From an uncultured Lachnospiraceae bacterium (lineage in GTDB: Bacteria; Bacillota; Clostridia; Lachnospirales; Lachnospiraceae), in NCBI GenBank assembly GCA_945787485.1, contig CALZHV010000021.1, forward strand, positions 1-17,393: a stretch of 17,393 bases of DNA, in the 5' to 3' direction. The notes under the pieces were generated by a model. The model saw only the letters and a list, made by a program, of their open reading frames with translations. It did no database searches and had not been told where the DNA came from. Both the position numbers and the translations under genes were made by a program. This document shows, in pieces, positions 6,771 through 13,245 of the stretch; positions within the stretch are counted from its first letter, which is position 1, and every line of letters begins with the position of its first letter.

Positions 6771-7226
6771 ATGGCATACAATGCAAAAAACATTGAGGTC
6801 CTTAAGGGACTTGAACCGGTGCGACTGCGCCCCGGTATGTATATAGGAAACACAGGTCGTGCAGGTCTTAATCATCTCATTCAGGAGCTTATTGACAATT
6901 CTGTAGATGAACACCTTGCAGGCTTTTGCAATAACATATATGTAAGCATAAATGAAGACGGTTCTGCCACTGTTTCAGATGATGGTCGTGGCGTTCCGGT
7001 TGATATACACCCTACAGAAGGAATTCCTGCAGAAAGAGTCGTTTATACGGTTCTTCATGCCGGCGGAAAGTTCAATTCAAACACATATAAAATATCCGGC
7101 GGTCTCCACGGTGTTGGTTCTGCCGTAGTAAATGCCCTTTCCAAAAAGCTTGTCGTAGAAGTAAAGCGTGACGGATTTATATACGGACAGCTACAGCTGT
7201 GGCACCCCAACAACCGAGCTTGTTGA
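6771..7226 (+). CDS. parE: Type IIA topoisomerase subunit B, N-terminal ATPase fragment (ParE/GyrB-like; frameshifted)
   Basis: N-terminal GHKL ATPase part of the B subunit, which binds ATP and drives strand passage. Family motifs run in order: NIEVLKGLEPVRLRPGMYIG, QELIDNSVDEHLAG (Glu39, Asn43, Asp47), SDDGRGVPVDIH (69-80), LHAGGKF (95-101) and SGGLHGVGSAVVNALS (109-124). Homology continues up to DGFIYGQ (Gln140). The remaining residues (LQLWHPNNRAC) are out of frame and end at a TGA. The natural continuation is in the next frame from base 7192. The start has GGAGGG 9 nt upstream. ParE is preferred over GyrB from the downstream partner and the IFEVTKFK region, but either is possible. On its own this fragment would lack the cleavage-supporting toprim domain. 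Confidence 0.88.
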   Translation: MAYNAKNIEVLKGLEPVRLRPGMYIGNTGRAGLNHLIQELIDNSVDEHLAGFCNNIYVSINEDGSATVSDDGRGVPVDIHPTEGIPAERVVYTVLHAGGKFNSNTYKISGGLHGVGSAVVNALSKKLVVEVKRDGFIYGQLQLWHPNNRAC

Positions 7227-8670
7227 CGGCATGCTTCCAAAGACAAAAATAAAAGGTAAAGAAACGGGAACAACGGTAACGCTTTATCCTGATGATACAA
7301 TATTTGAGGTTACAAAATTTAAAGCCTCGGCAATCAGACAGCGTGCCAAAGAAACAGCATACCTTAATCCGGAATTAACCATTACATTCCACAACAAAAG
7401 AGACGGTGAAGAGCCTGTAACATTTCATCAGCCGGGCGGTTTATCATCATTCGTAAAAGATATTTCAGAGGGGCTTACACTCACTTCACCTGTCATTTCA
7501 TTTTCGGGAGAAAGAGACGGAATATCATGTGACATAGCCTTTCTTATGACTGAGGACGGCGAGGAAAATATTATCGGTTTCACAAATAATATTACTAATC
7601 CGGAAGGCGGAACTCACGTTGCAGGTTTCAAATCAGGCTTTGCAAAGCTTATAAATAATTATGCACGTAATGAGCTTGGTCTTTTGAAGGAAAAGGACAT
7701 GAATTTAAGCGGACCTGACACAAGAGCAGGTATGCAGGCTATTATTTCGATTAAGCATCCGGACCCTCAATTTGAAGGACAGACAAAAACAAAGCTTTCA
7801 AATACCGATGTGACTAAGGCGGTAGACGATATCGTAAAGGAACAGCTCACATTATATTTCGACAGAAATTACGATGTTCTCAAAGATATTGCTGACAGAG
7901 CAATTGCATTGTCAAAGAAAAAAGCTCTCGAAAAATCTAAAATAAACATTAATAAATTTTCATTTGAAGGAAACGGCAAGCTCGCAAAGCAGGAATCAAA
8001 CGAAGCCGATAAATGTGAAATCTTTATTGTAGAGGGTGATTCTGCGGGCGGTTCAGCTAAAACGGCACGTAACCGTAAATATCAGGCTATACTTCCTCTT
8101 AGAGGAAAAATTTTAAATGTTGAGAAAAAAACAGTTTCCAAGGTTTTGGAAAATGCCGAAATCAAGGCAATGATAAATGCTTTCGGCTGTGGTTTTCTCT
8201 CCGGCTACGGAAATGATTTTGATATATCCAAGCTTAATTACGGAAAGATTATAATTATGACCGATGCGGACGTGGATGGTGCTCACATTGCCACTCTCCT
8301 GCTGACATTCTTTTACAGATTCTTTCCTGAGCTTATTAACGAAGGCCATATTTATATAGCTATTCCTCCTCTTTACAGAGTAGGAGAAGGAAAAAATATA
8401 CAATACTTATATTCCGATGACGAATTGGCAAAATACAGAAAGACACACACAAAGAAATTTACTATTCAAAGATACAAAGGTCTCGGTGAGATGGATGCAG
8501 ATCAATTGTACGAAACAACAATGAATCCTGAAACACGAAAATTAAAGCAGGTTTCTATCGACAACATTATCGAGTCCAATTCACTTACACAAATTCTTAT
8601 GGGCAGTGAAGTACAGCCACGTAAGGAATATATAAGCGAGCATGCAAGAGACGCCGTAATAGATTCATAG
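7168..8670 (+). CDS. parE: Type IIA topoisomerase subunit B, transducer and toprim part (frameshifted continuation)
   Basis: Carries the rest of the B subunit. True homology starts at base 7192 (YSCGTPTTELVDG); the GTG at 7168 only opens the frame and is unlikely to be a real start. Motifs in order: KETGTTVTLYPDDTIFEVTKF, PEGGTHVAGFKSG, QTKTKLSN (transducer lysine that contacts ATP), toprim EIFIVEGDSAGGSAK with the catalytic Glu, IIIMTDADVDGAHI with the metal-binding Asp pair, and QRYKGLGEMD near the C-terminus. Joined to the upstream fragment, the protein would be about 633 residues, the normal length for ParE/GyrB. The partner A subunit starts 14 bp later. Confidence 0.88.
   Translation: MTDLYTDSYSCGTPTTELVDGMLPKTKIKGKETGTTVTLYPDDTIFEVTKFKASAIRQRAKETAYLNPELTITFHNKRDGEEPVTFHQPGGLSSFVKDISEGLTLTSPVISFSGERDGISCDIAFLMTEDGEENIIGFTNNITNPEGGTHVAGFKSGFAKLINNYARNELGLLKEKDMNLSGPDTRAGMQAIISIKHPDPQFEGQTKTKLSNTDVTKAVDDIVKEQLTLYFDRNYDVLKDIADRAIALSKKKALEKSKININKFSFEGNGKLAKQESNEADKCEIFIVEGDSAGGSAKTARNRKYQAILPLRGKILNVEKKTVSKVLENAEIKAMINAFGCGFLSGYGNDFDISKLNYGKIIIMTDADVDGAHIATLLLTFFYRFFPELINEGHIYIAIPPLYRVGEGKNIQYLYSDDELAKYRKTHTKKFTIQRYKGLGEMDADQLYETTMNPETRKLKQVSIDNIIESNSLTQILMGSEVQPRKEYISEHARDAVIDS
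7186..7196 (+). other. Frameshift point in the topoisomerase B gene
   Basis: Reading is in frame up to the CAG codon at 7188-7190 and must resume at TAC 7192, leaving a single base (7191) where a codon is expected. The sequence here is ACAGCTACAGCT. Loss of two bases, for example one AG from an ancestral CAGAGCTAC, would restore the family pattern Gln-x-aromatic-x-x-Gly-x-Pro. It may be a real mutation or a sequencing error. Confidence 0.8.
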
Positions 8671-8684
8671 AAAGGAGAAGCACA

Positions 8685-10973
8685 ATGCCTGAAAAAATAA
8701 TATCAGTTGATTACAACGATGAGATGGGCCAGTCATATATTGACTATGCACTCTCAGTTATAACAGACCGTGCTCTTCCTGATGTAAGAGATGGTCTTAA
8801 GCCTGTTCAAAGAAGAATTTTATACACTTTAAGCGAGCTTACCAAATCAAACACTCCTCACAGAAAATGTGCCCGTATTGTCGGTGATGCAATGGGTAAA
8901 TATCATCCGCATGGAGACAGCTCAATCTATGAGGGCCTCGTAAATATGGCACAAAACTGGAAAATGGCTATTCCATTAGTCGACCCACACGGAAATTTCG
9001 GTGCTGTAGACGGCTCAGGCGCAGCAGCAATGCGTTACACCGAAGCGAGAATTTCCGAATATACAGAAGATGCCTGTATGAAGGATATTTCATACTTCAA
9101 GGATTCCTTTGTACCAAACTTTGACGGTACCGAAACAGAACCGACATTCTTACCATTTCAGGTTCCAAACCTGTTAATATCAGGTTCTACAGGTATTGCC
9201 GTTGGTATGGCTACAAATATTCCTACACACAATCTAGGCGAGGTTGTCGATGCACTTTCCGCTTATATGCAAAATCCTGACATTTCACTTGATGAACTTC
9301 TCGATATAATGCCGGGACCGGATTTTGCTACGGGAGGTATAATAAACGCCTCAAGAGAAGATTTGTTAAATGTGTACTCGACAGGTCTCGGAAAAATCAA
9401 AGTCAGAGGCAAGGTAGAAATAAGAGACATCGGATACGGCAGAAAATCAATCTGTATAACCGAAATACCAACAACCATGATCGGTTCAACTGCCTCATTC
9501 CTTGACAATGTGGCAGCCTTGGTAAGAAACAGAGAGCTTCCTGCAGTTGTGGACATCGCTGACCGTGGTGACAAAAACGGTGAATGCCTTTGCATCGATG
9601 TGAAGAAAGGTACTTCTGAGGAAGAAATAGAAAACATCATAAACATTTTATATAAGAAAGCCGGCCTTGAAGACACATTTGGTGTAAATATAAATTGCAT
9701 TAACGACGGAAAACCTGAAGTTATGGGGCTTAAACGTATATTTGAGCTTTATTCCGCATTTAAAAAGGAGATTTATAATACAAAATACACTAAGCTTCTT
9801 GCTGCTGAAGAAGACACTAAAGAAATAAAGTCAGGTCTCATAGAAGCAGTCGACTGTATAGATTTAATTATCGAAATACTTCGTGGTGCCAAAAATACGG
9901 CAGACGCCAGAAATTGTCTCATACACGGAGATACTTCAAAAATAAAATTCCGATTTGAAGGCTCAGAGCTTGATGCAAGAGAGCTTCGTTTTACGGAGAA
10001 GCAGGCAGATGCAATTCTTGCAATGAGGTTGCAAAGACTTATCGGATTGGAAGTACTTGCGCTAAAAAAGGAGCTTGCTGATGCTGAAAAGAAAATAAAG
10101 AAATACACTTCCCTGCTCAAAGACGAGAAGAAAATGCTTGCCCAGATGATCAGTGATATGCAGGAAATCAAAGAAAAGCATGCACTTCCAAGAAGAACAA
10201 AGATTGCAAAATTCCAGGAAATCAAGATAAAAGCACCTGAACAGGTGGCAAAGGATGTTGCAGTTTTACTGGACCGTTTCTTCTATATCAAGGTTATCGA
10301 TGATTCTGTCTACAACAAAAATGTTGAGCAAATCAAAAACGATTACAGACATTCTTTCATATGCAGCAATACTGACCGTATAGGTATATTTACCGACAAC
10401 GGCAATATGTACACTATAAAGGTTGCAGACATAATAAAGCAGCAGGCTAAAAAGAATGTTGCAAAAGGTAAAAAAGACAGTGGCGGTCTGCTTGGACGAC
10501 TGTCCGACAAGGGTATTCAGATTTTTGACTTCTGTAATATGAACGGAGACGAAAACATACCTTTCATGGGTTCCATTGAGCAAATTGCTACGCAGACACT
10601 TGTATTTGCAAACTCAGACGGACTGGCAAAGCGTGTCGAAGGTTCCAATTTTGATGTCACAAGAAAAATGATTAGCTTTGGAAAAGAAAACGAAACCTTC
10701 TGTCTTGTTGCACCATGCCTTGAAAGTGACTTTGTTGTATGTTGTACAAAAGACGGCTATTATCTAAGAGTCGCATGTAACGAAATTCCAACCCGCGGCA
10801 GAAGTGCCGGAGGCGTAAAATTAATCGGTCTTACCGAAAATGACGAGCTTACAGAAGCATATTGCGGAAGCGTAAAGGATGAATTTCTCCACAAAGAGCA
10901 ATTGGTTCCTTTCACAAAAATCAAAATTGCGAAGCGCGGTGCCAAGGGTATAAAAATGAGAAGCTTCAACTAA
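8685..10973 (+). CDS. parC: Type IIA topoisomerase subunit A, probably ParC
   Basis: DNA-cleaving subunit that forms the covalent tyrosyl-DNA intermediate. It has 762 residues. The winged-helix core has PVQRRILYTL and the quinolone-determining region HPHGDSSIYEG (74-84), with Ser79 and Glu83 at the positions of E. coli GyrA Ser83/Asp87, i.e. an unmutated Gram-positive type. The catalytic Tyr118 is in AAAMRYTEARIS. A coiled-coil arm follows (about 440-510), and a beta-pinwheel C-terminal domain begins near residue 560. No QRRGG(K/R)G GyrA box is visible in the first blade (KQQAKKNVAKGKK instead), favouring a topoisomerase IV-like subunit, although IPTRGRSAGGVKL resembles gyrase blades. AAAGGAG precedes the start, and it is co-transcribed with the B gene. 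Confidence 0.88.
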   Translation: MPEKIISVDYNDEMGQSYIDYALSVITDRALPDVRDGLKPVQRRILYTLSELTKSNTPHRKCARIVGDAMGKYHPHGDSSIYEGLVNMAQNWKMAIPLVDPHGNFGAVDGSGAAAMRYTEARISEYTEDACMKDISYFKDSFVPNFDGTETEPTFLPFQVPNLLISGSTGIAVGMATNIPTHNLGEVVDALSAYMQNPDISLDELLDIMPGPDFATGGIINASREDLLNVYSTGLGKIKVRGKVEIRDIGYGRKSICITEIPTTMIGSTASFLDNVAALVRNRELPAVVDIADRGDKNGECLCIDVKKGTSEEEIENIINILYKKAGLEDTFGVNINCINDGKPEVMGLKRIFELYSAFKKEIYNTKYTKLLAAEEDTKEIKSGLIEAVDCIDLIIEILRGAKNTADARNCLIHGDTSKIKFRFEGSELDARELRFTEKQADAILAMRLQRLIGLEVLALKKELADAEKKIKKYTSLLKDEKKMLAQMISDMQEIKEKHALPRRTKIAKFQEIKIKAPEQVAKDVAVLLDRFFYIKVIDDSVYNKNVEQIKNDYRHSFICSNTDRIGIFTDNGNMYTIKVADIIKQQAKKNVAKGKKDSGGLLGRLSDKGIQIFDFCNMNGDENIPFMGSIEQIATQTLVFANSDGLAKRVEGSNFDVTRKMISFGKENETFCLVAPCLESDFVVCCTKDGYYLRVACNEIPTRGRSAGGVKLIGLTENDELTEAYCGSVKDEFLHKEQLVPFTKIKIAKRGAKGIKMRSFN

Positions 10974-10992
10974 CAAAGGACTAATGTAAAAT

Positions 10993-11046
10993 ATGAAGCT
11001 TTATCCGGGAAATGATGATTATGAAAAACAACAAATTAAAAAATAA
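10993..11046 (+). other. Short 17-codon ORF overlapping the start of the DUF2752-like gene
   Basis: ATG at 10993 encodes MKLYPGNDDYEKQQIKK and stops at TAA 11044-11046, overlapping the next gene in another frame. An AAAGGA lies 12 nt upstream. It could be a leader peptide, an old N-terminus lost by frameshift in the A-rich stretch, or chance. No homology is recognised. Confidence 0.2.
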
Positions 11047-11545
11047 TAATGATAACAAAAAAATTGCAGACAATGACAATACATCTAATGCCGGTAAAAA
11101 ACCTCGCACTAAATTTGGAGCATTTATTACAAACGCATTTAATACAGAGGCTGAACATGGACTGTTTTATATAAGTATTCCGTTTTTGCTTGCTTTAATT
11201 ATAGGCTTTATTTTGTTATATATACTTATTACGAAATATAATTTGGGGCATTTGTTCGAATGTAATATGCTCAAATTAACAGGAATCCCATGCCCTGCCT
11301 GCGGCGGAACAAGAGCTACCATTAATTTTTTTCAGGGGCATTTTATTAAAGCAATTTATTATCACGCCTTCGCTGTCTATATTATTATCATGTACTCTGT
11401 ATTTTTTGTTACTCATCTGTTACAGGATATTACAAAAAATCGTATACACGGGCTTAAAATTCATAATTGGATGTGGATTACAGCTTTGGTATTGTTGATT
11501 GGGCAGTACATTCTAAAGCTTGCAATTTCTGACTATTTATTATAG
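11012..11545 (+). CDS. DUF2752-like membrane protein
   Basis: A 177-residue protein with a low-complexity N-terminus rich in Asn, Lys and Asp (about 1-30) and three hydrophobic segments at about 51-73, 112-133 and 150-173. Between the first two is the family hallmark GIPCPACGGTRA (about 92-103), a C-x-x-C pair followed by Gly-Thr-Arg, then NFFQGHFIKAIYYHAFA. This matches DUF2752, whose function is not established; the Cys pair could bind metal or be redox active. The exact start is uncertain: ATGs lie at 11012, 11015 and 11021 with only a weak GGGA upstream, and 11021 has the best spacing. It lies 38 bp after parC and may be read through from that unit. Confidence 0.75.
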   Translation: MMIMKNNKLKNNNDNKKIADNDNTSNAGKKPRTKFGAFITNAFNTEAEHGLFYISIPFLLALIIGFILLYILITKYNLGHLFECNMLKLTGIPCPACGGTRATINFFQGHFIKAIYYHAFAVYIIIMYSVFFVTHLLQDITKNRIHGLKIHNWMWITALVLLIGQYILKLAISDYLL

Positions 11546-11548
11546 AAT
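11520..11548 (+). promoter_or_regulatory. Promoter of the dispanin/DUF4190-like gene
   Basis: -35 TTGCAA (11520-11525) and -10 TAGAAT (11543-11548), spacer 17 nt. The -10 overlaps the stop codon of the preceding gene. The predicted start is about 30 nt upstream of the ATG at 11587. Confidence 0.5.
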
Positions 11549-11586
11549 ACTCTTTAAAGTAATTAATATGCTAGGAGGTTTATTAA

Positions 11587-12069
11587 ATGAGTGACGAAAT
11601 GAATCAAAATAATTACAATGCCGGTGGATATACAGATCCGTACGCTAATCAGGGTTATACACCTGATAACACTGCTTATACTCAGCAGGCAAATGATGCA
11701 TATGTTTACAATAACGAAGCAAATGTACAGAACTCAACATCTGCTCAGGCTCCAAAGAAAGAAAGAAACGGCAAGGAAATGGCTGCTTTAATATGTGGTT
11801 TTGTTGCTGTGGGTTGTGGTGTTCTTGGATGTTGCTGTGGTTTCCTTTCAATCATCGGTCTTGCAGCAGGTATTGTATCACTTGTCTTCTATAAGAAGAT
11901 TGCTGAAGAATCAGGTGCATTAGAGGGTGCTGATAAGGCATCACAGATATGTGCTATCGTAGGTATTGTATTTGGCGCTCTTGGTGCAATAGGAATCATT
12001 ATCAATTTAGTAGTAGGCGGCGGTTCAATGTTAACTTCAATTATTGAATCTACAAAATACAGTTATTAA
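11587..12069 (+). CDS. Two-helix membrane protein with Q/N/Y-rich tail (DUF4190/dispanin-like)
   Basis: A 160-residue protein. Residues 1-57 are a disordered-looking tail rich in Asn, Gln, Tyr, Ala and Asp without a signal peptide. A basic junction KKERNGKE is followed by two hydrophobic helices, at about 63-91 (AALICGFVAVGCGVLGCCCGF onward) and 117-148 (ICAIVGIVFGALGAIGIIINLV). Between them is YKKIAEESGALEGADKAS. This layout, with the second helix starting as a small-residue AIVG repeat, matches DUF4190 and CD225/dispanin-like bacterial proteins of unknown function. Four cysteines cluster in the first helix. It has its own AGGAGG ribosome binding site and promoter and ends in a strong terminator. 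A functional link with the DUF2752-like neighbour is only suggested by adjacency. Confidence 0.7.
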   Translation: MSDEMNQNNYNAGGYTDPYANQGYTPDNTAYTQQANDAYVYNNEANVQNSTSAQAPKKERNGKEMAALICGFVAVGCGVLGCCCGFLSIIGLAAGIVSLVFYKKIAEESGALEGADKASQICAIVGIVFGALGAIGIIINLVVGGGSMLTSIIESTKYSY

Positions 12070-12077
12070 TACTTACT

Positions 12078-12115
12078 TACTAAAAAAACGCATCTTATGA
12101 TGCGTTTTTTTAGTA
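12078..12115. terminator. Bidirectional terminator between convergent genes
   Basis: A perfect 17-bp stem, TACTAAAAAAACGCATC (12078-12094) with its complement (12099-12115), around a TTAT loop. The A and T runs sit symmetrically about the GC core, so each strand gives a hairpin followed by a U-tract. It ends both the plus-strand membrane-protein gene and the minus-strand phosphonate operon. Confidence 0.9.
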
Positions 12116-12175
12116 TTAGTTTTTCATTTTAGCTTAGACTAAACTATTTTTTAGTCCGTAATTTACTATTGAATT

Positions 12176-13243
12176 TCACTTACTTATATCAGAATACATT
12201 TTTCTTAGAGTAGCTGTATCAAGCTTTACAGGATGATTACCTAATCTGTCTGCATTTACTGATTGTGACAGCATATCAAGCTGTTCTTTGCTTAAAGAAT
12301 ATTCAAATTGAATTTGTAATTCATCAAGCAATTTTCTGTAATCATTTAAGCTTATTATTTCTTCAAGCTCATTTAAAGTTTTAATGAGTTTTTCATCACA
12401 AGCTTCCTTCGCAAGCTTACCCGTATATTCCCAGACAGCCTTTAAACAAAGTGCAGCGGCATGTCCATGTGGTAAATTAAAAACAGTAGTAATTTTATAA
12501 CACATTGCGTGTGCTGCCGTCGTTTTTGTAATATTAATAGCCTGTCCTGCAATAAATGCAGCTTCAAGCATCGACTTGTTTGATTCAGGCAAATTATCTA
12601 AATATCCTCTATAATTTTCTTTAATCATTTTAATTGCCTTAACAGAATACTCTTTGCTTGTATCATTGGAATTAATTGACCAAAAGCTTTCTATTGCATG
12701 ACACAAGGCATCTAGCATCGTCGTTTTTTTCTGATATACAGGCAATTTGTCAAGGAATTTAGCTTCCATCAAAACAAGCTCCGGAAGCAGACTAACATGT
12801 TCAACAGATTGTTTTACACCATCTTTATAAATTACAGAAAATCTGGTAGCTTCACTTCCCGTACCTGATGTAGTGGGTGCAGCCATAAAAACTATGCCAT
12901 TGTCCTTTATTTCCTCTTCAAGAAAGTTAACTCCTTCCGGCATTGAAACAAAAGCCTTAATTGCTTTTGCAACATCCATTGCACTTCCGCCGCCCACAGC
13001 AATAATACTGTCGCATCCGGCAGACTTATACGCTTTCACGCCTTTTAATACTTCCTCGTATTTTGGATTTGGTGTGAACTCCTGAAATACGCAGGCTATT
13101 TTCTGATTATTAATCAATTTTTGACCAAGCCCATATTTTTCTAATGAATGTCCGCATACAAGTAAAATTTTATTTATATGTTTCTTTTCCGTATAATCCT
13201 CGATTGCATCAAGAATGTTATTTCTTACGATAATCTGCTCCAT
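12176..13243 (-). CDS. Iron-type alcohol dehydrogenase, probable phosphonoacetaldehyde reductase
   Basis: Group III metal-dependent dehydrogenase of 355 residues. The NAD(P)-binding signature IIAVGGGSAMDVAKA is at residues 80-94, and PTTSGTGSEAT at 123-133. Metal ligands are visible with the family spacing: Asp178 and His182 in LDALCHAIES, His245 in AAHAMCYK and His259 in LPHGHAAA. The start is 2 bp after the PEP mutase fusion stop, with GGAG 7 nt before the ATG, so the two are translated from one message. In known phosphonate clusters this family reduces phosphonoacetaldehyde to 2-hydroxyethylphosphonate (FomC/PhpC type). The substrate is therefore inferred from context; sequence alone gives only the enzyme class. 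Confidence 0.85.
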   Translation of the reverse strand: MEQIIVRNNILDAIEDYTEKKHINKILLVCGHSLEKYGLGQKLINNQKIACVFQEFTPNPKYEEVLKGVKAYKSAGCDSIIAVGGGSAMDVAKAIKAFVSMPEGVNFLEEEIKDNGIVFMAAPTTSGTGSEATRFSVIYKDGVKQSVEHVSLLPELVLMEAKFLDKLPVYQKKTTMLDALCHAIESFWSINSNDTSKEYSVKAIKMIKENYRGYLDNLPESNKSMLEAAFIAGQAINITKTTAAHAMCYKITTVFNLPHGHAAALCLKAVWEYTGKLAKEACDEKLIKTLNELEEIISLNDYRKLLDELQIQFEYSLSKEQLDMLSQSVNADRLGNHPVKLDTATLRKMYSDISK

Positions 13244-13245
13244 TT

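Noticed and set aside
7180..7226. Programmed ribosomal frameshift in the topoisomerase B gene
   Set aside because: No slippery heptamer or convincing downstream structure is seen, and this family does not use recoding. A two-base loss or sequencing error is simpler.
9263..10225. Open frames of 145 and 150 codons on the minus strand within the parC region
   Set aside because: They are shadows of the strongly conserved ParC reading frame, Ser/Phe-rich and without initiation signals.
12137..12156. Inverted repeat GACTAAA/TTTAGTC considered as a second terminator
   Set aside because: The stem is short and AT-rich and neither strand has a T-run after it; the stronger hairpin at 12078-12115 already serves both genes.
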